A stretch of DNA of 64,000 nucleotides from Anaerolineae bacterium (GCA_022841825.1 JALHQT010000001.1:1364001-1428000); one strand, 5' to 3'; shown: positions 27,750 through 36,722, counted from the first letter of the stretch. Notes: generated by a model from the letters alone, not told the origin. Made by a program: numbers and translations.

Positions 27750-28576
27750 ACACCTTCAGCGCCACCTACGGACAGCTCGCCCTCGCGCTCACGGGCGATC
27801 CGCTCCTTCTGCTAGCATCCGCTGTCGCCACGTTCGATCCGTTTTGGGCAGCCTTCGACGAGACGGACATCGACGACGAGACCGATCCGCTCCAGATTGC
27901 GTTGCAGGTGACACGCGGCGCATTCCCGGACATCTACGCTGAAGCGGTCGAGCGGTTGCGGGCGGGCGCGTCGTATGCGGAGCTAGATCGGCTGCTGTGC
28001 ACGGCGATCACCGCCAAAGGCATCCCGCTCGATGATCTCGACAGCATTGGGTGGGGGATTCCACTGAACGCGGTCGGGGTTGATCTCGAAGACCCGGAGT
28101 TTTACGCTGTTCACAGCGACTTGTTCCCCATCCTTGCGCCGTTCGGCATCGCTATCCCCGAAGGCGAAACCTACAGCGTGGATGTGCCGGAATGTGTCTA
28201 TGCCGCCGGGCGCGCCGTCGCTGCCAGCCTGACCGATCATCCCGATTCGGCGCTGCGACAGGTAGGATGGGCGTTCGCGTGGATCTTCTCGTGCAGCGGG
28301 AACAGCCTGATCGACGACACAGCCGAGTCGCTTGCCGAAATCCCGCCGCTCTCGTGGTCAGCGGAGGATGTCGCCTTTGCGATTGAGCTGGTCGAAGAGG
28401 CGGACGGCATCCTGCGCGATGTGCAGACGGGGATTGAGACGCTCAAGGCATCACCTGATCTGATGGCGGCGTTGGAGCGGAATGTCGCCCATCTCTATCG
28501 TGAACTGAAGAAGAAAGGCAAGCTCAATGAACGGAAACGACTATGCTGGGCAAGCGTTAGCGTCGGCGCTGAATGA
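27746..28576 (+). CDS. PRTRC-operon protein of unknown function (possibly F)
   Basis: This protein of about 276 residues is read from a GTG that overlaps the preceding stop. It is acidic and mostly helical, with no transmembrane segment: MNTFSATYGQ at the start, a central FPILAPFGIAIPEGETY segment and a Lys-rich end. Its position between C and B fits the PRTRC protein F slot, but the identification rests on gene order only. It overlaps the B gene by 50 bases in another frame, an unusually long overlap. Confidence 0.55.
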   Translation: MNTFSATYGQLALALTGDPLLLLASAVATFDPFWAAFDETDIDDETDPLQIALQVTRGAFPDIYAEAVERLRAGASYAELDRLLCTAITAKGIPLDDLDSIGWGIPLNAVGVDLEDPEFYAVHSDLFPILAPFGIAIPEGETYSVDVPECVYAAGRAVAASLTDHPDSALRQVGWAFAWIFSCSGNSLIDDTAESLAEIPPLSWSAEDVAFAIELVEEADGILRDVQTGIETLKASPDLMAALERNVAHLYRELKKKGKLNERKRLCWASVSVGAE

Positions 28577-29228
28577 GCAGCCATCGCTGATTCTCTCGTT
28601 CTACAGTTACGGGCTGATGCTGCGTAAGACTGACGGCGAAGTCACACAGGAATATCCGGTTGATCCGGCGCAGATCGCGCTGGCGCTGGCGGCGAAAGTC
28701 ACATTTGACACCGGGCTGCTCGGCGGCAATACGCTGCTGGTGCGGCAAGATGGCGTGAAGAAGACGGTCGTCGAATATCGCCCGCCGCAGAAGACGGGCA
28801 TCTATTTCGACGACGCGGAGGCGGCGCTGCGCGTGCCGCTGCCGGGACTGGTCATGATCCGTGTGACTGCCAGCGACAAAGCGCCGCAGTATGGCGTGTA
28901 TGCGGTCAAGCGCCGCCCGGAAACGCTCGATACGCCGCTCTTTCATGCCCCGCTGCCGAATGTGTTCGGGTCGGGTGGCGTGTGTTGGGGAACAGTGCAG
29001 CGGGTGGCGGATGAGGCATTGCGCGGTGCGTCGCTGAGGGACGATTGGGCGATGCTGCTCGGATCGCCGTTTGGCAATCACGCCTGTTCAGGCAAGTCGC
29101 GCAGCCATCCACAGGACATTCGCGCCAAACTGGTCGCGCTGGAAGCGCAGAAGGCGAGGCGGTACCCGGTATCCGACCTGATCCCCGTCAGGAGGACGCT
29201 GGCACAAGCGTTGGGAGATGCGACATGA
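28527..29228 (+). CDS. PRTRC system protein B, E2-like
   Basis: This 233-residue protein contains PLPNVFGSGGVCWG (142-155). It resembles the HPN...G-x-(I/V)-C active-site block of ubiquitin E2 enzymes, with Cys153 at the catalytic position. A conserved VPLPGLVMI strand lies at 103-111. PRTRC protein B has been described in the literature as an E2-like fold. The role would be to accept an activated ubiquitin-like protein from the E1, but the pathway's substrate is unknown. Its stop overlaps the E1 start as ATGA. Confidence 0.65.
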   Translation: MNGNDYAGQALASALNEQPSLILSFYSYGLMLRKTDGEVTQEYPVDPAQIALALAAKVTFDTGLLGGNTLLVRQDGVKKTVVEYRPPQKTGIYFDDAEAALRVPLPGLVMIRVTASDKAPQYGVYAVKRRPETLDTPLFHAPLPNVFGSGGVCWGTVQRVADEALRGASLRDDWAMLLGSPFGNHACSGKSRSHPQDIRAKLVALEAQKARRYPVSDLIPVRRTLAQALGDAT

Positions 29229-32200
29229 ACGGCATTTTCGACCCCAATCTCTACCTCAAGACGATCACGCTGGTGGGCGTGGGCGGCACCGGGGCATCGA
29301 CTGCCCGCATCGTCGCGCGCATCCTCTACGACATGCAGCGCGCACGGCTGCACGCGCCGTCGCTGGTCTTGATCGACCCGGATCTCGTCGAGGAGAAGAA
29401 CATCGGACGGCAGGCGCTGTTTGCGCCCGCGGACATCGGGCAGCCGAAAGCCGAGTGTGTCGCCCGCCGCCTGAACGCCGCGCTGGGGCTGGACATCGGC
29501 TGGATCGCGGAGCCGCTCGACCCGGAGCGCCATGCCGACCGCTTCGGCACGGGTCTGGTGATTTCGTGCGTGGATAATCACGAAGCGCGGCGTGCCGTCC
29601 ACCGGATAAAGGGGATTCTAATCGGTGGGGGAAACCATGCGGACGCCGGGCAGGTCTGCATCGGCAATACCGATGACCTGGAGCTGATGCGCCGCTACAT
29701 CGATGGGCGCGACGGCAAGTATCCGTATCTGCCGAAGGAGGGGCTGCTGTTCCCGGCGCTGCTCGAGCCGGAACCGACGTCAGAACGTCCGCTCGCAGCA
29801 CCTGGCGCGTCGTGCGCCGAACTGGTCGATGCGGGCTACCAGCACCTGCTGATTAATGGTGCGCCCGTAACAGGGTGTTAGTCTCAGAGGAGAGAAATCT
29901 CTACTTCCTGCGGAAAGGGAAGTTGCTCAGCGCCTTACCCAAAGTGCGAAAGCGTGATGGGGAACATAGCACGGCGTCAAAAGGGAAGATGACCGCTCCA
30001 TCAAGCGGTCAGGCTTCTTAGAGCAATCTCGATACGGTGAAGGCTGAATTGCTTGAAGCTCAGAGGCAAGTGGGGCAACAGGACCCAAGCAGGAAGATGG
30101 TGATACCTGCTTTCACATGAATGAGAGTTGCGTCGTTCTCAACTGTCATATCCGCTCATGTGGCACAGCCCACGTAGATGGGATGAAACCTCGAACGAGC
30201 CACCTAAGTCGAGAGGGTCTGAACTAACGTCTAAACGGGGATTGCCCCTGTCTGAATGCGATTTTCGCTATGGCGTTTGCGCCTGAATATCAGACGAGGC
30301 AACGGAGCCTGCGTAGTAGTCTGAGGACGGGAAAGCCGTCCACATGGCGAAGGCAGGCAGGTTTTCATATCAGAAGCGGAGTGAAAGGCGCACAAAGTGC
30401 AAAATCCAATTGTTCTGCTGACGATGCTTGGCAATATGGCTCGCAAAGCCGATGTGAAGTTCGACAAGCTGTTCCCCAAGTTGTACAACGTCGAACTTTG
30501 GCTTATGGCATATCAGCGTATCGCTCCCAAACCTGGCAATCTGACGGCAGGGGTGGACGGCACGACCATTGACCGCACGGGGAAAGCACGCATTTACAAA
30601 CTCATTGATGAGCTGCAAACGGCGCGCTACACCCCTCATCCTGTTCGGCGTGTCTACATTCCAAAAGCAAATGGCAGCTTCCGACCTCTAGGCATTCCTT
30701 CGTTCGAGGATAAGTTGCTGCAAACGGTCGTCAAGCTCTTGCTCGAAGCGATCTATGAACCAACATTTTCGCCCGATTCACACGGTTTCCGACCGGGACG
30801 AAGCTGTCATACGGCGCTTGAGCAGGTTAAAGTCATGAAAGGGATTCGGTGGTGGGTTGAAGGAGACATTCACGGCTTCTTTGACCACCTGCAACATGAT
30901 ACGCTGCTGGGCATTCTGGGGAAACGCATTACAGACAAGCGGTTTCTACACCTCATCGGTCAGTTTCTCAACGCAGGCTACATTGAAGCGGGTGTGAAAT
31001 ACGACACCTACTCAGGAACACCGCAGGGTGGCAACCTCAGCCCCTTACTCGCCAACATTTACCTCCACGAACTCGACCGTGCCATCCAAGAGAAACAACA
31101 CGAGTTCAACCGAGGAAAAGAGCGACGAGTACGTCCTGAATATCGCCGCTTACAACGACACAAACGCAGGGCAAAAGCGCAAGCCAAGGTTAGCGGGAAT
31201 TGGACAACCTTCAAAGCACTCCAACGTCAACAGCTAAAGATGGAAGTCACTGACCCGTTTGACCCGACCTTTCGTCGTCTGGAATATGTCCGCTATGCGG
31301 ACGACTTCCTGATAGGGGTGAATGGAAGCAAAGCTGATGCACACCAAATCAAAGATTGGCTAACGGATTTTCTCCACACGCAGCTGGGCTTGGAACTCTC
31401 GGCAGAAAAGACGCTAGTCACGAACGCCAAAGAGCGAGCACGGTTCTTAGGCTACGAGGTTCAACGGTGGCAAAGCAACCGCATACTGCGCACACGGAAT
31501 GTCAAATATGGCGCGATAACGCGACGGACAACGAACTTTCATCTACGCCTACTCATTCCTCGGGACAAGGTACAAAAATTTGCACGCACCTATGGAGCAG
31601 CCGAGAAATGGAAAGCAAAAACCCGTCCGCATGTCCTCCGCCATAGTGAGTTGGAAATTCTGCTTATCTACAACGCAGAAACACGGGGTTTCCTAAACTA
31701 CTATGCCCTAGCCGACAATCTCAGCTACGTCGCTGCTAACGTTCTATGGCTGACCACCAATAGCTTCCTGAAAACGCTCGCCAACAAACGGCGATGCAGT
31801 GTCAACAAAGTCGTCAAATCACTGAAAACAGCACCAAATACCTTCGACCTGAGGTGCCGCAAACCCGATGGGACAGTAAAGATATACCGCTTGGTTTCGT
31901 CCACTCGGCAGTTGAAACGGGCAAAGGTGATGCACACAGATGTTGACCGGATAGCCACAACATGGCAATACCGGTTACCAACTGAATTGGGACAGCGACT
32001 GAATGCCAACCAATGTGAATGGTGCGGAACAACCGAAGGGTTCATGGAAGTTCATCATATCCGACGACTGCGTGACCTAAAGGGAAAGGCTGCGTGGGAG
32101 ATTCGCATGATTGGTAAACAGCGAAAAACAATGGTGCTATGCCAATCGTGTCACTATGCCTTACACGCTGGAAAGCTCACGGAAGCGACGAGACAGAAAG

Positions 32201-32466
32201 CCAAGTGAAGACTGGAGAGCCGGATACACGGAAACGTGTACGTCCGGTTCGGGGGGGAGCGCAGTGAAACCGACTGTAGCGATACAGCACGGCGCACGGC
32301 GCTTACCCTACACTGGATCGCGACGGTGATCGGCACCTACGTCTACAAGCTGCTCCACAGGCAGCCCATCCGCACCTTCGCCACGTTCGTCAGCCTCGAT
32401 GGCATGAGCGCGCGGAGTTTGCCGATTGGGCGGGAGGAATTGGCGGCATATCTTTCTGATGGCTAA
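29225..32466 (+). CDS. PRTRC E1-like ThiF-family protein, split by a group II intron (exons 29225-29858 and 32312-32466)
   Basis: The first exon encodes the adenylation domain: GVGGTG nucleotide loop (18-23), DPDLVEEKNIGRQ (51-63) and the conserved SCVDNHEAR (114-122). A cysteine lies in GASCAEL (197). The second exon encodes DWIATVIGTYVYKLLH through to LAAYLSDG. Joining G29858 to A32312 gives a GAC codon and restores one frame of 262 residues, the normal size of the PRTRC ThiF protein. Without splicing, translation stops within the intron at 29881, losing the last 50 residues. E1 enzymes adenylate the C-terminus of a ubiquitin-like protein; protein C is the likely partner. Confidence 0.8.
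29859..32311 (+). mobile_element. group II intron inserted in the E1 gene
   Basis: The 5' end reads GTGCGCC, the group II consensus. Domain V is a perfect 34-mer hairpin at 32217-32250 (GAGCCG ... GAAA ... CGGTTC). Domain VI follows, closing with GCGCTTACCC, in which A32305 is the expected bulged branch-point adenosine, seven nucleotides from the 3' end CTAC. The stretch 29859-30396 is the ribozyme's domains I-III. The ORF lies in domain IV. Splice sites restore the host reading frame exactly, so the element is probably active or only recently fixed. Confidence 0.9.
30397..32208 (+). CDS. ltrA: group II intron reverse transcriptase/maturase with HNH endonuclease
   Basis: This 603-residue protein uses a GTG start (an in-frame ATG at 30424 is an alternative). 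Reverse transcriptase blocks include IPKANGSFRPLGIPS, the GTPQGGNLSPLLANI block and the catalytic YADDFLIG. The maturase (X) domain follows. The C-terminus is an HNH nuclease zinc module: CEWC (about 553), HHIRRLRDLKG and CQSCH (about 586). Such proteins help the intron fold and splice, cut the target DNA strand and copy the intron back in (retrohoming). All catalytic motifs look intact. The gene symbol follows the Lactococcus prototype. Confidence 0.9.
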   Translation: MQNPIVLLTMLGNMARKADVKFDKLFPKLYNVELWLMAYQRIAPKPGNLTAGVDGTTIDRTGKARIYKLIDELQTARYTPHPVRRVYIPKANGSFRPLGIPSFEDKLLQTVVKLLLEAIYEPTFSPDSHGFRPGRSCHTALEQVKVMKGIRWWVEGDIHGFFDHLQHDTLLGILGKRITDKRFLHLIGQFLNAGYIEAGVKYDTYSGTPQGGNLSPLLANIYLHELDRAIQEKQHEFNRGKERRVRPEYRRLQRHKRRAKAQAKVSGNWTTFKALQRQQLKMEVTDPFDPTFRRLEYVRYADDFLIGVNGSKADAHQIKDWLTDFLHTQLGLELSAEKTLVTNAKERARFLGYEVQRWQSNRILRTRNVKYGAITRRTTNFHLRLLIPRDKVQKFARTYGAAEKWKAKTRPHVLRHSELEILLIYNAETRGFLNYYALADNLSYVAANVLWLTTNSFLKTLANKRRCSVNKVVKSLKTAPNTFDLRCRKPDGTVKIYRLVSSTRQLKRAKVMHTDVDRIATTWQYRLPTELGQRLNANQCEWCGTTEGFMEVHHIRRLRDLKGKAAWEIRMIGKQRKTMVLCQSCHYALHAGKLTEATRQKAK

Positions 32467-33224
32467 TTCTCCTTCAACTGAACGTAGATGTCTGAATTGC
32501 CACCCTTGCTTTCTCGTTTCTCCATCTCAAAGAAATGCAGATTAGCCTGAACGAGTTGCGAAAGGAGCTTGTGACCATAAGTACGAGGGTCGAAACCAGG
32601 ATCAAGCTTTCGTAGCGAGCTTCCCAGTGTCCCTAAATGCGCCCAACCATCATCCTGAACGACGGAGTCAAAAGCTGTTCGGAACAGCGATTCGAGATGC
32701 GTTGCCTCTGTAGGCGCTTGTTCAGACGTGGAGACCGGAGATTTGGTTTCCGACACCGCATCGGAAACTTCTGTCAGAGGTATATCGTCCGTTTTAAGGT
32801 TTTCGGTGTACACGAAAACATCACAGGCATTCACAAAGGCACGCGGCGTGGTGCTTTTCCCAATCCCCATCACAAACAGGTTCTTCTCACGAACTCGAGT
32901 TGCGAGAGGCGTGTAATCGCTATCACTCGAGACGATACAGATACCATCAACCCCCGCTGTGTTGATGAAATCCATGGCGTCAATGATGAGTGCAATGTCT
33001 GTTGCGTTCTTGCCTGCTGTGTAGCTGAACTGTTGCTCTGGTTTCAGAGCGTAAGTATGTAGGAGTTCCTGCCAAGCTTTAAGCTGTGGTGATGCCCAAT
33101 TCCCATATACCCGACGTATCTTCATAATCCCGTACTTGCTCACCTCGGCAAGCATCTGTGGTAACAATGCTGCCTGTGCGTTGTCCCCGTCAATCATCAG
33201 CATTAGCCGCCGATTTGTTTCCAT
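32463..33224 (-). CDS. NYN-domain nuclease with C-terminal LOTUS/OST-HTH-like domain (cargo)
   Basis: This protein of about 253 residues has a PIN-like NYN domain: LMLMIDGDNAQ, ATDIALIIDAMDF and VSSDSDYTPLATRVRE supply the conserved aspartates. A Ser/Thr/Glu-rich linker leads to a C-terminal segment (FRTAFDSVVQDDGWAHLG...DPRTYGHKLLSQLV) that fits an OST-HTH/LOTUS RNA-binding domain. Such proteins are probable RNA-cleaving enzymes. The start at 33224 is preferred for its GAGGTAG ribosome site. The stop overlaps the E1 gene's stop by four bases, tail to tail. A TGCCAGA/TCTGGCA hairpin lies upstream at 33291-33315. Confidence 0.8.
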   Translation of the reverse strand: METNRRLMLMIDGDNAQAALLPQMLAEVSKYGIMKIRRVYGNWASPQLKAWQELLHTYALKPEQQFSYTAGKNATDIALIIDAMDFINTAGVDGICIVSSDSDYTPLATRVREKNLFVMGIGKSTTPRAFVNACDVFVYTENLKTDDIPLTEVSDAVSETKSPVSTSEQAPTEATHLESLFRTAFDSVVQDDGWAHLGTLGSSLRKLDPGFDPRTYGHKLLSQLVQANLHFFEMEKRESKGGNSDIYVQLKEN

Positions 33225-33360
33225 GTCATCTACCTCGTTGAACGCGACCATTCCATCATACCGCTATGAACGGAACATAATTGCTTAACATGCCAGATCG
33301 CAAAGCCTTCTGGCACTTCAACAAGCTCACATACTTCCAATGAGACGAAAGGAAAACCTC

Positions 33361-33981
33361 ATGTCCGACAGTACCCTCTACACCGCCCACGCCCGCTATC
33401 ACGAAAAGTTCGTCAATGCGATTTACCGCGCACTCCTCGACCAGATCGCTGCGGAGCTACGTGTTGAGCGCGAGAGCGAGAAGGTCGCCGAGGCGGCAAA
33501 CCTCGTGATCGATACGGCACTGGAAGTCTGCGGGTCGCAGGCGCACGCGGGCGCGCACATTCGCTTGGCGATCTACTGCGCTTCCCACGCCATCACGCCG
33601 CCGACGACCCGCGCGATTGCGGAGTATCTCTACCGCTTCGAGCCACCGTGGGAATCGACTGCCATCGATTTCGAGGCGACGGCAAAGGCGCTCCTATCGG
33701 CACGCGCGGCGCGCTATCACCTGCGCGATGCGGTCACGCTGACCAGCGACATCCACTCCTGGCAAGGGCGGATGGCGCATGAGCTGCTCGCTGCGTCGGA
33801 TTACCTGCTGCTGGCGGCGACGCACAGCCTCGCGCAAGGCGACCCAACCTACACCCACGAAAAGTTGAGCTTTGCGCTCAACCGCGTGACGCTCGCCTTA
33901 TACGAAGGCATCCTCAACAGTGACGCGCCGCTGTTCGATCTGAGCACGCATCGGTTCCCCACCCGCCGCTCCGTCCGCTAA
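33361..33981 (+). CDS. uncharacterised protein of the PRTRC-type operon
   Basis: This 206-residue, nearly all-helical soluble protein starts MSDSTLYTAHARYHEKF and has an Arg-rich end. It has no recognised domain. AAAGGA lies ahead of the ATG at 33361, which is preferred over an in-frame ATG at 33340. It shares strand and codon style with the PRTRC genes and was probably the gene after E1 before the NYN gene arrived between them. Confidence 0.6.
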   Translation: MSDSTLYTAHARYHEKFVNAIYRALLDQIAAELRVERESEKVAEAANLVIDTALEVCGSQAHAGAHIRLAIYCASHAITPPTTRAIAEYLYRFEPPWESTAIDFEATAKALLSARAARYHLRDAVTLTSDIHSWQGRMAHELLAASDYLLLAATHSLAQGDPTYTHEKLSFALNRVTLALYEGILNSDAPLFDLSTHRFPTRRSVR

Positions 33982-34079
33982 CGCATGCCTCGCTGCTGCA
34001 TATCGCTCGCAGTCAGCATCCATAAGCTTCCATTTCCATGGTTTGCCTGAGGCAGTAACGAAGCGCTGACCGCATTGAA

Positions 34080-35141
34080 CTAGAAGGCGTTAGGAACAAC
34101 AAACTCCCAGTCGAAGACACGTACATTTCCGTTGATAGGAACAATGACAATCTCCATGCTATGTCGGCCAGGTTGCCAATCTTTGGTAATGCAGTATTGC
34201 CATGCGTCGGTGCCGGTACTATCTGTAGGGCGTAGTGAAAAGGTGTCTTCGGTAATGACCGCAGAGGGCTGCGCAATGCCGTCGATCGCGATGCTCACTT
34301 CGGCGTTCTCGTATCCGGAGTGTAAGGATGGGTCAAATGCAAAACGATCCCAAACCCGCGCGAGTGCTCTGGTCTCCATGCAAATCGTCGGATATCCGAG
34401 AACATACGACCCGTTGAGGGCGCGAAATCCTGTAACGTTCAGGCGAAATGCATCTCCTAGGGGAGTAATCGCGTAAGCTCGAGGATATACCTCCTCTGCC
34501 ATTCCACTGCTGTTGGGGTCGAAAGGGAGATGATACGAGACGCGGTACACATTTGGGTTCGTTGTATCTAATACAATTTCCTCAAGCCAGTACCAGTTAG
34601 CATTTATCCTGCCGTCCCACCGGGAACAGCGATTTCCGCGAACTGAGAGCGACGTATCATTGGAATAGGCATAGTGGATTGTTCCCTTGCCTCGAACCAG
34701 TACGGCCTCAGTGCCGGGGCTATCGCTTTCTATCGAGTTGAACGGGTCAAAACCCGGATGAAGTACTCCGTTGCAGAAGTGAGCTGCAAATGCGTTTGCA
34801 ACGTCTGGTGTGCTGGTGAAGGAGAATTCGAGCGTTGGAAAGATGCCATAAGAGCCAACAAGTCCCAATTGTCCTTCTGCGACAAAGTCACGCGCTTGTG
34901 CTGGGATTTGAAGTTCGATGAAGTGACCAACGTTATCAGGATTCCAGTCTCGTTCGCGACCTATGTCCGCAAATCCAGGAGGATACTGGCGAAAAGGCTG
35001 GAAGATAAGAAGCCATAGACCGGCCAATGTAACGGCGATACCGATGATACCGACCAAGAAATACAGCCCGGCGAGTCCCAAAACTGATTTCCAACGCCAT
35101 GCACTCCAACGGCGTATAGTCCCACTTCTTTCGGCTTCCAT
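34080..35141 (-). CDS. membrane-anchored extracytoplasmic protein (cargo)
   Basis: This 353-residue protein has a short basic N-terminus (RRWSAWRWK) and one transmembrane segment (about 20-48, VLGLAGLYFLVGIIGIAVTL). A large beta-rich domain presumably lies outside the membrane, with paired cysteines and a terminal stretch (AWQYCITKDWQPGRHSMEI) that looks like a beta-sandwich edge. No family is recognised. The codon use and lower GC resemble the other minus-strand cargo genes rather than the plus-strand operon. Confidence 0.6.
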   Translation of the reverse strand: MEAERSGTIRRWSAWRWKSVLGLAGLYFLVGIIGIAVTLAGLWLLIFQPFRQYPPGFADIGRERDWNPDNVGHFIELQIPAQARDFVAEGQLGLVGSYGIFPTLEFSFTSTPDVANAFAAHFCNGVLHPGFDPFNSIESDSPGTEAVLVRGKGTIHYAYSNDTSLSVRGNRCSRWDGRINANWYWLEEIVLDTTNPNVYRVSYHLPFDPNSSGMAEEVYPRAYAITPLGDAFRLNVTGFRALNGSYVLGYPTICMETRALARVWDRFAFDPSLHSGYENAEVSIAIDGIAQPSAVITEDTFSLRPTDSTGTDAWQYCITKDWQPGRHSMEIVIVPINGNVRVFDWEFVVPNAF

Positions 35142-35579
35142 GTAAGCTGCCTAACCTGATTGCAACTACACCAATGGTAACTGAAATGAAGGCTTTACAT
35201 GCTTCAGTTCGCCGCCGTTCGCCCGACGCTTTGCCAAGTGCTAGCCCGCCCCTTCTACCAATCGCCACCCTGCTTCAATCATCTCGATTAGCGTCCTTGC
35301 AGCTCGCCAAAGCGTCTGATCCTCCACCTCGTCTCACCACCCGCGTGTCGCCCACACTCGCCTGCTGCATCCGCCACCAGCGTTCCATCGTTCGCACAGA
35401 GCAGCGTTTCGCCGCGCGACGCGTTGACACTGGCGAGAGGCTGCGCTGCATCCACCTCAGCCGGGCGGTCGCGCCTTGTTCGTGACGCGGATGCGCTGGC
35501 GTCATGATCTCCTCTTGCGCGGGCTGCTTTCATCCGACCCGAAGCGTGCCGATTTGTCACTGACCATCCTAGCAGGCGC

Positions 35580-35684
35580 GCCGCCCATCATAACGACTGG
35601 CGTCGTCACGCTTGACCCGATTGCTCCTGGCTTGTGCCGCTGCGCTCACCGCAATCGGGTAGCGCCCTTTGGGTGATGGGCGGC
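35580..35684 (+). ncRNA. candidate structured RNA, copy B, upstream of ssb
   Basis: The outer stem GCCGCCCATCA (35580-35590) pairs with 35674-35684 over 11 bp. The apical stem ACCCGATTGC (35615-35624) pairs with 35651-35660 over 10 bp around a 26-base loop. That loop contains CCTGGCTTGTGCCGCTG and CGCTCA, as in copy A. A small ACGAC/GTCGT hairpin (35593-35606) sits between the stems on the 5' side. The flank CCTTTGGGTG at the 3' arm is also shared with copy A. It ends 77 bases before the ssb start, so it may be a leader controlling ssb or an independent RNA. The remaining sequence of 35142-35761 shows no convincing gene. Confidence 0.5.
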
Positions 35685-35761
35685 TCTTTCGCCTGCTCTT
35701 GTCCGGTCAGAAATCGGCACAGGGTCGATGGAAAGAGCGCGCAGGCGCGAGGAGAGACATC

Positions 35762-36118
35762 ATGGGCAGCAGCATCAACATTCAGGTCACGGGATACGTC
35801 GGCAGCGATCCGCAGGTGCGGCAGGTGGGTGAGCAGAGCGTCGCGTCGTTCTCGGTGGCAGTCAGCCGCAAGAACCGCAACGGCGAGAAGCAGACGCTCT
35901 GGGTGCGCGTCAATTGTTGGAACCGCCTCTCTGAGGTGGCACAGCAATTCGTGAAGAAGGGTTCGCTGGTCCAGGCGAGTTCAGATTGGCTGCGACCGAG
36001 CGCGTGGACGGATCAGAGCGGGACTCCGCAGGCGAGCCTGGACATGGACGCCAACCGCCTCGTCCTTCTCGACCGCGTCGAGAACGGCGCGCATGGCGAG
36101 GAGGAAGTCGAGTTCTAG
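35762..36118 (+). CDS. ssb: single-stranded DNA-binding protein
   Basis: This 118-residue OB-fold protein starts MGSSINIQVTGYVGSDPQVR and contains SFSVAVSRKNRNG and LWVRVNCWNRLSEVA, the core strands of bacterial SSB. The acidic end (GEEEVEF) replaces the usual DDDIPF tip, and the flexible tail is missing. A GAGGAGA ribosome site lies 6 bases upstream. SSB coats single-stranded DNA during replication and conjugative transfer; a short element-borne version fits the primase and methylase-helicase genes of this window. The upstream structured element could regulate it. Confidence 0.85.
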   Translation: MGSSINIQVTGYVGSDPQVRQVGEQSVASFSVAVSRKNRNGEKQTLWVRVNCWNRLSEVAQQFVKKGSLVQASSDWLRPSAWTDQSGTPQASLDMDANRLVLLDRVENGAHGEEEVEF

Positions 36119-36164
36119 CGCTTAAGGTGGGCGGCATCGCTGCGTGCGGTGCCGCCCAGTTTGA

Positions 36165-36575
36165 TCATTCGCTTCGTTCTTGTGCCTTCCGAAGTGCATC
36201 GATAATTCGCTGGGCGTCTGTTGGATTCGTGAGGTATTTCCGCCCATCTTTGAGTGTAAAACTGTTCGACTTTGTCCGATGGACTTCGACTTGCGACACA
36301 TCGGCGAGATCAATATTCATGAAGGTCTGATTGACACTGACATTGACTTCGACAAGTATCGATCCTAAGTCCTTTACCAGCGGTGCTTGCGCCATATCAA
36401 TTGTGCCGCTCCTCTGTTCATTGGATAGTTCACCATACACGATTTCCAGTACGGGCAACCACTTTTTGCCGCTGGCAACCCAGGTTTTTTGCTGAATACG
36501 CGGGTGGTCGACCAGATAGCGTATCGACTCGATGATCTGTCGTAGGGCAGCAGCAGTATTGGGGTTATCCGACAT
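36165..36575 (-). CDS. uncharacterised protein following an hsdS tail (cargo)
   Basis: This 136-residue soluble protein has an N-terminal helix (AAALRQIIESIRYLVDHP) and a beta-rich C-terminal half ending in DAQRIIDALRKAQERSE. No family is recognised. It starts 12 bases after the stop codon of the HsdS tail fragment at 36588 on the same strand, with GGAAGGAAG as ribosome site. It may therefore have been expressed as the gene following hsdS. Confidence 0.55.
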   Translation of the reverse strand: MSDNPNTAAALRQIIESIRYLVDHPRIQQKTWVASGKKWLPVLEIVYGELSNEQRSGTIDMAQAPLVKDLGSILVEVNVSVNQTFMNIDLADVSQVEVHRTKSNSFTLKDGRKYLTNPTDAQRIIDALRKAQERSE

Positions 36576-36587
36576 GGGCTTCCTTCC

Positions 36588-36722
36588 TTACAACTCCCCC
36601 CGAAACGCCCGATCCAGCAGCGAAGGCAGCAGCGCGTCGAGTTCGGCGGCGCTTTCGGCTTGCAGACGCTTAAGCGCATCAACGCGCGCTTGGAGTTCGT
36701 CGAGATGGGCAACGATGCACAT
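36588..36722 (-). pseudogene. hsdS: HsdS C-terminal tail fragment 1
   Basis: Translation on the minus strand gives LDELQARVDALKRLQAES, then ELDALLPSLLDRAFRGEL and a TAA. This is the conserved C-terminal coiled helix and end of type I restriction specificity subunits. Only 44 codons remain. The same tail, almost identical, occurs at 38001-38185. The 36723-36916 interval upstream holds no recognisable gene. Confidence 0.75.

Noticed and set aside
35288-35560. 90-codon minus-strand frame in the ssb upstream region
   Set aside because: It is low complexity (Arg/Ala-rich), with no homology recognised; several overlapping frames of similar quality exist.
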